A DNA stretch of 64,000 bases from Sporocytophaga myxococcoides (GTDB taxonomy: Bacteria; Bacteroidota; Bacteroidia; Cytophagales; Cytophagaceae), in NCBI RefSeq assembly GCF_000775915.1, contig NZ_BBLT01000001.1, positions 496,001-560,000 of the forward strand. The letters are read 5' to 3'. This document shows, in pieces, positions 10,701 through 18,093 of the stretch. Under the pieces are notes generated by a model. That model was given only the letters and a program-made list of their open reading frames with translations, was not told the origin of the DNA and made no database searches. The position numbers and the translations under genes are program-made. Each line of letters opens with the position of its first letter. The first letter of the stretch is position 1.

Positions 10701-10860
10701 CATTGGCTCCAGGGTATTCAATGGTTACGTTTACTTCCGGAGGAGCTATATTGGGAAACTGAGTCATTGGTAGCTGAGTCAGAGACAGCAATCCCAGCAA
10801 AGTGATAATCAGAGATATCACTATTGATAACACAGGCCTGTGTATAAATTTTGAAATCAT
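7705..10860 (-). CDS. RND multidrug efflux permease (HAE1 family, AcrB/MexB-like)
   Basis: A 1051-residue inner membrane pump with the normal HAE1 length: twelve predicted membrane helices in two halves, each with a large periplasmic loop. The proton relay is visible: the two Asp of GVVIDDAIVVVEAV (helix 4) and the Lys of IGLLGKNAILIVEFA (helix 10). The N-terminus SKFIHRPVLSIVISLIITLLG is the standard RND start. The two Asp in helix 4 and the overall length argue for drug/hydrophobic export (HAE1) rather than metal export (HME). It is located between its adaptor and outer membrane genes. Regulation is not evident from a local regulator; the short gene and hairpin upstream of the adaptor may matter. 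Confidence 0.95.
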   Translation of the reverse strand: MISKFIHRPVLSIVISLIITLLGLLSLTQLPMTQFPNIAPPEVNVTIEYPGANAETVIKAAIVPLERAINGVPGMKYMSSDAGNDGVGVVQIIFDIGTDPDIAAVNVQNRVSAVMGELPSEVIKNGVKIAKVENSMLLYLNVFSSDPNLQEKFIYNFTDINILAELKRIQGVGYVDILGAKEYSMRIWLKPDKMLAYNIDTDDISRVLQEQNIEAAPGKIGESSDKSAQALQYIVKYTGRFNTEEQYANIPIRANSDGQILRIKDVADIEFGTMYFDVESKLNGKPSASLMLKQLPGSNASEVIKNVKLTMEEIKKASFLKGMDYEISYDVSRFLDASVHEVIKTLIEAFILVSLVVFIFLQDFRSTIIPAITVPVSLIGTFFFMKLFGFSLNLITLFALVLAIGVVIDDAIVVVEAVHAKLETGKYTIQKATERAMKEISGAVLAITLVMSAVFIPTSFMTGPVGIFYQQFSITMAIAIILSGVGALTLTPALCVLFLKPVHHDEPKKNFLGRFFGIFNFWYEKISGRYQKLLSMIANRKVVTFAVLLAFSAGTGILGTTLPSGFIPEEDQGMFYASITTPSGSTLERTKAIVDEIERSSKDIPAIESVSTLAGTNILTDGTGATFGTCLINLKPWDKRDESVDEIMDLVIEKTSHIKDAKIEFFPPPAVPGYGNASGYELRLLDKAGTGDIKKMESVVNQFIEDLKARPEIATAFTIFDASYPQYLLHVDYDKAAQKGVTVGKAMNSLQTLLGSEYATNFIKFGQMYKVMVQALPEYRADPDDILKLTVKNDKDEMVPLSAFIRLEKIFGAEQLTRYNMFLSAELNGEAAEGYSSGDAIKAIQEVAATKLPSGYGIDWAGITKDEVMSGNQTIYIFIICLLFVYLLLSAQYESFILPLSVILSLPVGVFGAFFMLSILGLENNIYAQISMVMLIGLLGKNAILIVEFAMQKQKEGKTPLQAAIEGSQIRLRPILMTSFAFVAGLIPLMFASGAGEVGNRTIGSAAAGGMFFGTVFGLIIIPGLYVFFAKIVESREKKAMKEQFSLTESI

Positions 10861-10885
10861 AATGTACGCTATTTAAAAGCCTGTA

Positions 10886-12007
10886 TTAATTATTTATTGA
10901 GTTAGCTGAATATAAATCAATGGAGGTAGGTTCTGGAATGATCTTATCTCCTTCACGAACTCTTTGCAATCCTTCATAGACTATTCTGTCTTTAGGAGAA
11001 AGACCAGATTCAAGCACAAACAGGTGAGGAAGCCTCAGCTTAGTTTTGATGTTCTGCAGCTTGACTTCATTGTTCTGATCCACAAGGAAAACAAAGGTTT
11101 TATCTTGTATGTCAAAGGTAGACTTCTGAGGAATGATCATCACCTTGTTTAGGTTAGTCTTCAAGAGTACTTTACCGCTTGCCCCATGCTTCAGAATTTT
11201 ATCAGGGTTTGGAAAACGGGCTCTGAAAGAAATGTTTCCTGTTGCTTTATCAAACTCTCCTTCTATGGTTTCAATCTTGCCTTTATAAGGGTGTTCCGCT
11301 GAATTGGCAAGAAGTAAGCTTACCTCTCTTTTCTCTGCCTGTTGTTTTGCATGTGTTACAAAATTCAGGTATTCATTTTCAGAAACATTAAAGTATGCGA
11401 AAACTTCATTGTTATCAGATATGGTAGTTAATAGTGTTCCCTCATTTACAAGACTTCCCATCTTAAGAGGTATTCTGTCAATAAGACCATCAAATGGAGC
11501 TTTGATTTGTGTAAAGGATAGTTTCAAACTTGCATTGGATACCAGTGACCTTGCTTCTTCAATTTTTGCGTTAAGTGCTTCCAGCTTGGCTTCAGCTCTT
11601 GCCACTTCTGTTGAGGAAACAATATTTTTTTCAAGAAGGGTTTTGGCATTGACTAAATCAAGCTCCGCCGATTTAGCTTCTGCAACTGCATTTTTTAAAT
11701 TAGAGTTAGCCTTGGAAAGTTCTTCCCTGTATGAATAATCTTCAATGCTGAAAAGCAGTTGTCCTTGCTTCACCGCCTGTCCTTCATCTATATGGATCTT
11801 TTTGATTTCTCCATATACTCTGGCTCTTATTTCGACATTTTTTACTGCATGCAGATCGGCAACATATTCTTTTATGTATGAAGTATCGAGTATAACTGGA
11901 CTTGTTACTGGAAATGTCTCTATTTTGATTGGATTTTCTTTATGTGAAGAGCAAGCCATTATCAGTATGCACAAAAGCATACAAGCCGTCCCTGTATAAT
12001 TTTTCAT
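10886..12007 (-). CDS. RND efflux periplasmic adaptor (membrane fusion) lipoprotein
   Basis: A 373-residue adaptor of the AcrA/MexA/HlyD type. The signal peptide ends with the lipobox LIMACSS. The lipoyl/barrel-sandwich halves are seen at VEIRARVYGEIKKIHIDEGQ (about residues 60-79) and SFTQIKAPFDGLIDRIPLKM (about 168-187), separated by an alpha-helical hairpin rich in Ala, Glu and Lys (about 95-160), then the beta-barrel and membrane-proximal domains. It bridges the permease and the outer membrane channel. First clear gene of the pump operon; 25 bp from the permease start. A long hairpin lies just upstream of its start codon. Confidence 0.93.
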   Translation of the reverse strand: MKNYTGTACMLLCILIMACSSHKENPIKIETFPVTSPVILDTSYIKEYVADLHAVKNVEIRARVYGEIKKIHIDEGQAVKQGQLLFSIEDYSYREELSKANSNLKNAVAEAKSAELDLVNAKTLLEKNIVSSTEVARAEAKLEALNAKIEEARSLVSNASLKLSFTQIKAPFDGLIDRIPLKMGSLVNEGTLLTTISDNNEVFAYFNVSENEYLNFVTHAKQQAEKREVSLLLANSAEHPYKGKIETIEGEFDKATGNISFRARFPNPDKILKHGASGKVLLKTNLNKVMIIPQKSTFDIQDKTFVFLVDQNNEVKLQNIKTKLRLPHLFVLESGLSPKDRIVYEGLQRVREGDKIIPEPTSIDLYSANSINN

Positions 12008-12033
12008 ATTTAAGTCTTTTAAAAAGAATGGGA

Positions 12034-12082
12034 ATACTTCAGACAGAATTTTTTTAAAGGAAATTCTGACTTAATGAAGTAT
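12034..12082 (-). other. Large leader hairpin upstream of the efflux operon
   Basis: Interrupted inverted repeat: an inner stem of 8 bp (12044-12051 with 12061-12068) and an outer stem of 8 bp (12034-12041 with 12075-12082), separated by a small internal loop. It sits between the small gene 12151-12507 and the adaptor gene, 27 bp from the adaptor start. It might attenuate, process or stabilise the operon mRNA. Its position and pairing are seen; its role is inferred. Confidence 0.5.
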
Positions 12083-12150
12083 CATTTAGATAATACTAAA
12101 CAATCGTTCAATGCTATAATAAGCTATGAATTTGTTAAAATATGAATGAA

Positions 12151-12507
12151 TTATGCCTGCTTTGGGGGAGGTGATGAATGTTCCAAAAAAGAAGAATAAG
12201 GCCTTAAAATTAATGGCGATTTTGGATCCTCTATCAAAAGGAAATGTTCTATCGAAATATCTATAATCTGACAATAATAAAAATCGTTGGTCTTCTTGAC
12301 CCAGTCGGGATTGTCATCATCTTCATCTTCTGGAGTGTCGTCCGGCATTTCCAGGAAAACCTCCAGGATCAGCTCGACGATACTGTTATATTCTTCCTCC
12401 ACTTCCTCAATATCATTGAAGGGGGTATCATCTTCATTTTCGCCAGGCAAAAGTGCAGTGTTGATAAAGAATAGTAATAGTATATATGTCAGCGCCTTTT
12501 TCCACAT
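12151..12507 (-). CDS. Small exported acidic protein with C-terminal SPPP tail, upstream of efflux operon
   Basis: 118 residues of no family I can name with certainty. An N-terminal hydrophobic signal (MWKKALTYILLLFFINTALL) is followed by a very acidic stretch (PDDTPEDEDDDNPDW, about 55-69), a hydrophobic/aromatic part (YYCQIIDISIEHFLL) and the tail LEHSSPPPKQA. It lies on the same strand 143 bp before the RND adaptor gene. The protein encoded at 58555, before the SulP transporter, has the same plan. In Bacteroidota, short exported proteins with a Pro-Pro C-terminus often head metal-efflux operons, so a sensor or accessory role for the pump is possible but unproven. Confidence 0.65.
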   Translation of the reverse strand: MWKKALTYILLLFFINTALLPGENEDDTPFNDIEEVEEEYNSIVELILEVFLEMPDDTPEDEDDDNPDWVKKTNDFYYCQIIDISIEHFLLIEDPKSPLILRPYSSFLEHSSPPPKQA

Positions 12508-12667
12508 ATGTTAGCCAATATAACGAAAAGATTTGCTTCGTTTGTACTTTTCGAATGGAAAAATAATTAAATAATTAAAAACGGCATAGGATATTGTATT
12601 ATTGATAGAAATAATTGATTAAATTCATAGGCGGAAGGGGATGATGTAAAAGATTCAATTTCTTGCA

Positions 12668-13151
12668 TCATATGTTTACAAAAAAACGAAGTTCTAAATA
12701 AAGTAAAAAGAGGAAGGTGATAGGGAAGATAATCAATCCTATAATAAATATGGCCTTTCCATGCTTTCGGTCATTTTGTATGTAAGCATAGATTTTTTGA
12801 CCATTTGGAAGAGATTTTTTATAAGTTATTATATGCCAGTTGATAAATATTTCAATGAAGCCACCAAAAATAACCATTATATATCCCATTAATATCCAGG
12901 ATTTTTGACTTTCTTCAGGTCTGGCTAGGTCCTCGATCCTCTGCGTCCTTAGGGCATTTAAAAGTTCAGGATCAAATTGTTTTCCTCTTTGTGTCAAGAG
13001 TTTGTGGGCGATCTTGTCATTAATATTGCTCCACGTCAGGTTTCATCAACATCTCATAAAGCTCTTCATCCGAAAAGCTGTGCAGGTAATGAGAGTCTTC
13101 TTCTGTCGTCAGTTGATCCGCTTCTTTGTCAAGAAAAGCATTGGCTTTTAG
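12668..13151 (-). pseudogene. Frameshifted and 5'-truncated gene for a conserved Bacteroidota membrane protein
   Basis: Two adjoining frames on the minus strand together read as one protein. The upstream frame (13151-13020) gives NAFLDKEADQLTTEEDSHYL then FSDEELYEMLMKPDVEQY and stops at TAA 13022-13020. The next frame continues with NDKIAHKLLTQRGKQFDPEL, two membrane helices and ends at 12668. Removing one T near 13021 would join them. The family as I know it has an N-terminal signal-transducer-like domain, then a DEEL...KP segment, then two helices with SLPNGQKIYAYIQNDRKHGK. Here the N-terminal domain is absent: an in-frame stop lies at 13154-13152 and no start codon follows it. A sequencing error could explain the shift but not the missing N-terminus. 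Confidence 0.7.
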
Positions 13152-13297
13152 TTATGTTAAAGTGTAGATTTTGATAGTCAATGAAGTATAGGGCGATATT
13201 TAATTTCCGTTAATTTAAGGATATGATATCCGAAAAAAATATTTTTTCCCAGGTGACCTTTTATCAGATCTACCATTAATAATAAAAAACAATAATC

Positions 13298-13849
13298 ATG
13301 AGTGACGAGCTTATTATTGAGTTGATTAAAACTAACAAAGAGGATAAAGCTTTTCGGGCCTTGTATAAGCATTTTCCAATGATCAGGAAAATGATCCTTT
13401 CTAATGGCGGAAAATTGGAGGATGCAGAAGATGTGTTTCAGGAGTCTCTTATTATTCTTTATAAGAAAGTAAGATACACTGAATTTAAGCTGACTTCCAA
13501 GCTAAGTACATATCTGTATAGCGTTTGTCGGTTCCTTTGGAAGGATATTTTAGTAAAAAATGGAAGGAGGGATTTCTCTGAAATAATTGATTTAAATGAA
13601 AGTAGTGAGGAGAGTATTTGGACAGAATTAACAGAGCCAGAGAGTGATCTGAAGATTTCGGAGAAAATCATAAATGAATTGGGGAATCGCTGTAAAGAAC
13701 TATTAATCCTTTTCTATATAGAGGCAATGAAGCTAAAGGATATCGCATCAAGAATGGGATATAGTTCTGAGTCTACAGCTAAGAATCAAAAGTATAAATG
13801 TCTTGAGTCTGCAAAGAAAAGATTGAAAGAATTAAAACATTTAGGTTAA
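13298..13849 (+). CDS. ECF-type RNA polymerase sigma factor
   Basis: A 183-residue sigma-70 family, extracytoplasmic-function type. Region 2 covers about residues 20-85 (ALYKHFPMIRKMIL, then EDAEDVFQESLIILYKKVR, the -10 recognition helix). Region 4 covers about 125-180 (CKELLILFYIEAMKLKDIAS, then MGYSSESTAKNQKYKCLESA as the helix-turn-helix for the -35). It directs RNA polymerase to a specific regulon in answer to an envelope signal. The downstream gene, 27 bp away and on the same strand, encodes a single-pass membrane protein with an anti-sigma-like N-terminus, so the pair forms a signalling module. Confidence 0.9.
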   Translation: MSDELIIELIKTNKEDKAFRALYKHFPMIRKMILSNGGKLEDAEDVFQESLIILYKKVRYTEFKLTSKLSTYLYSVCRFLWKDILVKNGRRDFSEIIDLNESSEESIWTELTEPESDLKISEKIINELGNRCKELLILFYIEAMKLKDIASRMGYSSESTAKNQKYKCLESAKKRLKELKHLG

Positions 13850-13876
13850 ATATTATTGAATTTCAAATATAAAATC

Positions 13877-16054
13877 ATGAGCAAGGCATTTGAAATAACA
13901 GAGATGATAGAGCGATATCTGACGAATAGACTTAGTGAAGTTGAAAAAAGGGAGTTTGAAAAGAACCTGTCGGAAAACACTGAATTAAAAGAAAGTGTAG
14001 AGCTTCAGATGGAAGTGATGAAAGGTGTGGAAAGTCTGGCATTGAAACAGAAAGTATCGAAAGCATATAAAAATTATAAGTTAACGAAATTACTTATTAA
14101 AGCTGGTATTATTAGTATTGGAGTTATAGCAGCCATTTTAGCCGTGCTTATCTTTAAATCAGTTAAGTCTGAATCTCATTCATCACATACCAATAAAGAA
14201 GAATTGTTTAATACAAAGGATATTCAGCCTGAAGAAACTAATGCACTCCCCAAGCAGCAATCCAAGCAAGGTACAGAAGAACAAAGAACTTTTAAGAAAA
14301 GCATATCAGAAGCAGGTCAATCTTTGCCAACGCAATTATTCATTTTAAATGCTGAAAGAGATACTATAATACAAACCAGAGCGGGTACTGTACTTGCAAT
14401 CCCTGCACTGTGTTTTATTAATGAAAATGGTAAGCCTGCAAAAGGAAGAGTGCAACTGACGTTTAAAGAGGCCATGGATGCGGCTTCAATAATGAAAAGC
14501 GGGCTGACAAGTACTACCGACGGTGCTTTGCTGGAAAGTGCAGGTATGTTTTTTATCAGTGCCAGACAGAATGGCAAGGAGTTAACTGTTGATTCATTAA
14601 ATAGCATTTATGCAGAAGTACCTACAAATAACAAAAGAGGTGATATGCAATTATATGATGGTGTACATACGAAGGATGGAACTATCAATTGGGTTAAGCC
14701 TAAACCTCTGAGTAATTATTTAACTCCTGTTGATATTCATTCTCTTAATTTTTATCCTCCTGCATACCTTGATTCTCTTGATAAGTGGGGGTATGATGAA
14801 CGAAATAAAAAGTTTACAGATAGCCTTTATTATTCTTTTGCTGGTTTGTTTGTTAGGTCTGATGAATTAGACCAGGAAACTATTGAAGGTGGTGATGCGG
14901 TACAATATTCGCATACCAAGAAAAATTATAAACTGAATAAAAATGATATTCATGCGATAAACCCAGGCAAAATAAAGGCTATTTGGAGTGATCGTTTTCA
15001 GAATACTTTAATTGCAACACGTGAATTTCAGGAGCGGATACCATTCATCCATAAAACATGCAATAATAAAATACTGGACTTGTATGTGAAGAATATGAAT
15101 AAGTCAATTTCTGCAATTGATCAAATGGCAGCTGAGCAGTTAAATGGAGAGTTAAAAGAAGTTTTTCTTGACTTTGCCTCCAGAAAAGAAGGAAAGGTAA
15201 ATCTAGGCAATAGCCAGATGAAGAAGCTTGGTCAGTTCTATTCAATGCAAGCTAAAGCCGTCTCTGAAGCTGCATTTAAAACAGAACAGGCAATCAGAGA
15301 AGAACAGAAGAGGCTTGAACGAATGGCTCAAAAGAAAAAAGTAACCCATGATAGTGAAGATAAAGTAAGAGAAATTATGAATCTTCAACAGGAATATAGT
15401 CTTAATCTTAATGAGGCCTGTAGACAATTGGGGTTCGTAAAACCTGTTTTCGCATCTGCACAGGTTTATGGATTTCCAATACGATCTGGAGGTTGGAAAA
15501 ATATAGATAGACTGGTCTGGGAGGCCACAGTGAATAGGACTACGTTCAAATACTCTGCAGGTGGAAAGAAAGCTGAAATTAAATATCTTCCATTCTCTGT
15601 GAGGTTCAAAGAGTATAAAAACTATGACAGGGTCTATGTTTATTTATTAGCAGATAAGCTGAACAGTTTTATGCGACTGAAGCAGGACAATAACCTGTTT
15701 ATGGAACAACTTAATGAGTTAATGAAATACAAAATGGTTTGCCTTGGCTTTAAAGGTGATAAGCTTTATTTCTCTGAAGTTGAAAATGTAGAACCAAAAG
15801 TACATGAAGATATCATTTTGCAGGAGATAGATGAAAAGGTCTTAGATCAAAAGCTTAATACATTAAAGAATTTAAATCAATTGCAGGAGATAGTAAAAGA
15901 AGTGGATTATTGGAAAAGTGAACTTCAGGAGGAGAGAAGGAAGAAGAAGGAAATGAATAGATTGGAATTCAGAAAGAAGGTTATGAGGGTAATATTTCCG
16001 TGCGCCTTGATTACATTAAAGGAAGAGTCAGATTCGAAGAATTTTAAATTTTAG
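13877..16054 (+). CDS. Membrane-anchored anti-sigma-like protein with large extracytoplasmic domain
   Basis: 725 residues. The first 70 are cytoplasmic and helical (ITEMIERYLTNRLSEVEKRE, with the sequence style of Bacteroidota anti-sigma N-termini), one membrane helix at about 74-93 (GIISIGVIAAILAVLIF), a Ser/Glu/Gln-rich linker, and then about 590 residues outside the membrane. The first outer domain (AGTVLAIPALCFINENGKPA, VQLTFKEAMDAASIMKSGLT) looks like a ZU5-type beta domain, which I infer only from pattern; the rest has helical Lys/Glu segments. Start ATG 13877 is used instead of an upstream in-frame TTG (13856). The position right after an ECF sigma gene suggests it holds the sigma factor until an envelope signal arrives, but it is much larger than usual anti-sigma factors. 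Confidence 0.65.
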   Translation: MSKAFEITEMIERYLTNRLSEVEKREFEKNLSENTELKESVELQMEVMKGVESLALKQKVSKAYKNYKLTKLLIKAGIISIGVIAAILAVLIFKSVKSESHSSHTNKEELFNTKDIQPEETNALPKQQSKQGTEEQRTFKKSISEAGQSLPTQLFILNAERDTIIQTRAGTVLAIPALCFINENGKPAKGRVQLTFKEAMDAASIMKSGLTSTTDGALLESAGMFFISARQNGKELTVDSLNSIYAEVPTNNKRGDMQLYDGVHTKDGTINWVKPKPLSNYLTPVDIHSLNFYPPAYLDSLDKWGYDERNKKFTDSLYYSFAGLFVRSDELDQETIEGGDAVQYSHTKKNYKLNKNDIHAINPGKIKAIWSDRFQNTLIATREFQERIPFIHKTCNNKILDLYVKNMNKSISAIDQMAAEQLNGELKEVFLDFASRKEGKVNLGNSQMKKLGQFYSMQAKAVSEAAFKTEQAIREEQKRLERMAQKKKVTHDSEDKVREIMNLQQEYSLNLNEACRQLGFVKPVFASAQVYGFPIRSGGWKNIDRLVWEATVNRTTFKYSAGGKKAEIKYLPFSVRFKEYKNYDRVYVYLLADKLNSFMRLKQDNNLFMEQLNELMKYKMVCLGFKGDKLYFSEVENVEPKVHEDIILQEIDEKVLDQKLNTLKNLNQLQEIVKEVDYWKSELQEERRKKKEMNRLEFRKKVMRVIFPCALITLKEESDSKNFKF

Positions 16055-16076
16055 AATAAGGTGGGTGAATGAAACC

Positions 16077-16116
16077 CAAAAAAGATGCTCCAAGAACTTC
16101 AAGTTCTTGGAGCATC
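16077..16116. terminator. Strong terminator, best fitted to the minus strand
   Basis: A perfect 15-bp stem (16084-16098 with 16102-16116) and a 3-nt loop. On the minus strand it is followed by TTTTTT and serves the frameshifted regulator gene ending at 16121; it may also stop + strand transcription from the sigma/anti-sigma pair. Confidence 0.85.
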
Positions 16117-16120
16117 GTAA

Positions 16121-16464
16121 TTAGATTTTCAGCATAGCAGATTTATTATCAAGAAACTCTTGAATTTCCTTTTCCAGACCTTCAAACAACTTTATCATAT
16201 TTTCACCTTCCGATGTGAGTATTGCACCTTCACCCTCACCCTCTTCTCCGTCGATAATTTTTTCTACTAATGGCACCGAAGCTTTTTCATTCATAGACTG
16301 GATCAGGTGCAATGCTTGTTTATCGGCCATTTCCATGATGCAGCAGCTTTTGAAAAAGAGCCATTTTCTTTTCCTTTTTTAAAGTTCGACACGCCCTCGG
16401 CCCCAAAACGGCTGATCCAAAATCTGCCATCAATGCTATATTCAGAATTAGAAGCCTTGCTCAT
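16121..16464 (-). pseudogene. Frameshifted ModE/LysR-type winged-helix DNA-binding protein
   Basis: The frame that starts at ATG 16464 reads MSKASNSEYSIDGRFWISRF, continues to ENGSFSKAAASWKWPINKHC and stops at once. The adjacent frame supplies the expected rest: MEMADKQALHLIQSMNEKAS, PLVEKIIDGEEGEGEGAIL and TSEGENMIKLFEGLEKEIQE. In ModE N-terminal/LysR-like domains the segment after GSxSxAAxxM is the recognition helix followed by GGxGGGGA and LTxxG, so the two parts clearly belong together, joined if one base is restored near 16336-16340. Intact length would be about 114 residues, as in stand-alone ModE-like regulators of molybdate or related genes. Either a true frameshift or a sequencing error. 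Confidence 0.75.
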
Positions 16465-16672
16465 TTTTTTTTATTTTTGTCCGATAAAGATATATAAATG
16501 AATTTAATTAATGAATTGCCATTTTTAAAGCTTATTTTTTATTGTTAAGTTTTTGATTTAAAGTGTATTAATTGTAGGTGGTAATAATAGTAATATTTTT
16601 TTTGATCAACCTGTAACTTTTGAATTGAGTCGGTTGTCTTACGACTGATTTATCTGAACTGTGAGCATTTAA

Positions 16673-17173
16673 ATGATTTGCACTAGGGAATATAATACTG
16701 CTGTAAAAGAGTATTCCAGAAATATTTTCAGGTATGTATACAAATGCATCAAGGACGAAGACGAAGCCAAGGATATCGTCCAGGATTGCTATTTGAAGCT
16801 GTGGACGCATAGAGCCAATGTTAATCCTGATAAAGTAAAATATTGGCTGTTCACCACTGCGCATAATACCATGCTCAATCATTTAAAAAAATCTTCAAAA
16901 GTTGTTCCAATGGAAGGCTTGTCTAACATAGATCCTTTTGTAGTGCCTAATGATGGCTTTGATTTGAAAGGGCTTATAGACAAATCTCTTGATTTACTTC
17001 CTCAGGTTCAAAAGACGATTATAATCTTACGGGATCTTGAGGGGTACAATTACAATGAAATAGGAGAAATGATGGAGTTATCAGAATCACAGGTAAAGGT
17101 GTATTTGTTCAGGGCGAGGCAGAAAATGAAGGAGTCGTTGAAAGAGTTTAATAAGTATTATGAGAACAATTGA
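16673..17173 (+). CDS. ECF-type RNA polymerase sigma factor
   Basis: A 166-residue ECF sigma factor. Region 2 includes YSRNIFRYVYKCIKDEDEAK and DIVQDCYLKLWTHRA (about 13-47); region 4 includes LLPQVQKTIIILRDLEGYNY and NEIGEMMELSESQVKVYLFR (about 108-151), the usual helix-turn-helix. It overlaps the next gene by 14 bp, so the two are translationally coupled: sigma factor and its probable anti-sigma partner. It is a different paralogue from the sigma factor at 13298. The two PorP/SprF-like genes follow in the same direction; type IX secretion genes are controlled by an ECF factor (SigP with PorXY) in Porphyromonas, so a link is plausible but inferred. Confidence 0.92.
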   Translation: MICTREYNTAVKEYSRNIFRYVYKCIKDEDEAKDIVQDCYLKLWTHRANVNPDKVKYWLFTTAHNTMLNHLKKSSKVVPMEGLSNIDPFVVPNDGFDLKGLIDKSLDLLPQVQKTIIILRDLEGYNYNEIGEMMELSESQVKVYLFRARQKMKESLKEFNKYYENN

Positions 17174-17924
17174 CCAAAGTAATTATGAAGAATGGATCTT
17201 CGAATATTACGAAGGTACATTGACTGCTGAAGAAGAAGTTCAGGTGTTGGACTTTGTGCAGCGGGATTCTATATATATGGAGGAGTTTGAAGCTTTCTCC
17301 AAAACTTATTTAAGAGAACCACTTCCTGATAAATTGTCTATAGAAAGTTCTTTGTTAAGAAAAGGAAGTTACTTTAATATAAATTATTCGATAGCTTCAT
17401 TTCTTTTTATAATCGTCTCCGGATTATTTTTTATTAAAACATCTGAAGAGCAGTCTGAAGTTATCAATGCTTCTAAAGAACTCATTGTTCAGGAGGAATA
17501 TCAGGAAAAGGAGGTAGTAATAAAGAGCTCTTCTATTCCAAAGCATAAATCTATAATTCCTCAGTTAAGCAGAAAGGAGAGGACAGAACAAAGTTATATG
17601 CATAACCAGAACTTGTATACAGATACAGGAAATACATTTATTCCCAGTATAGATAATGAGGCACATAAAGCTAATAATGATGTGATTAAAATTGATTACG
17701 ATAGTCTACCAGCAGAACAACCCGTAATCATAAAAACAGAAAGGGCATCCGTCGGAACTACAAAAACAATTGTAAAGAAAACAAGACAGGAAAAGAAAGA
17801 AGAACGGAGAAAACAGAAGCAGATAGCCAGATTCAAAGAGAAGCAGAGAAGAAACAAAGAAGCTCAGCAATTGATGAAAGGGAATATGCCTTATGTTGTT
17901 CCGCTGGATCCTAATACTTTTTAA
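17160..17924 (+). CDS. Putative anti-sigma factor, single-pass membrane protein
   Basis: 254 residues. The N-terminus NYEEWIFEYYEGTLTAEEEV and the following helices are the pattern of Bacteroidota anti-sigma factors (about residues 8-75). One membrane helix is at about 78-95 (YSIASFLFIIVSGLFFI). The extracytoplasmic part is Ser/Lys/Glu-rich and ends in a very basic stretch with many Lys, Arg and Gln (TRQEKKEERRKQKQIARFKE, about 214-235), which is probably helical. It overlaps the sigma gene by 14 bp. The function as anti-sigma is inferred from coupling and N-terminal pattern; the basic tail has no known counterpart to me. Confidence 0.7.
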   Translation: MRTIDQSNYEEWIFEYYEGTLTAEEEVQVLDFVQRDSIYMEEFEAFSKTYLREPLPDKLSIESSLLRKGSYFNINYSIASFLFIIVSGLFFIKTSEEQSEVINASKELIVQEEYQEKEVVIKSSSIPKHKSIIPQLSRKERTEQSYMHNQNLYTDTGNTFIPSIDNEAHKANNDVIKIDYDSLPAEQPVIIKTERASVGTTKTIVKKTRQEKKEERRKQKQIARFKEKQRRNKEAQQLMKGNMPYVVPLDPNTF

Positions 17925-18040
17925 TATAAAACAGATAGCATGGCTAAAGTGTAGTCTCCTGAAATATTGGAGAAGCAATGGCTACTAGTCTCAAAAAAAT
18001 GGACTTAAATCATAGAGTCCAAAGAAGTAATTTATTGAAA

Positions 18041-18073
18041 TATCAATCCATTTTGAGTTGAGCAAAGTCTTTT
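18041..18073 (+). repeat. Leader repeat, copy 1
   Basis: The sequence around GAGTTGAGCAAAGTCTTTT directly before the first PorP/SprF gene recurs almost unchanged at 19084-19118 before the second gene. The duplicated unit therefore included the leader region, perhaps with a regulatory site. Confidence 0.75.
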
Positions 18074-18093
18074 ATAAAATTTTTTTAACAAGT

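Noticed and set aside
11304-11738. 144-codon + strand frame rich in Ser/Leu/Ala
   Set aside because: Antisense shadow of the RND adaptor helical hairpin; composition mirrors the Glu/Ala/Lys codons of the real gene.
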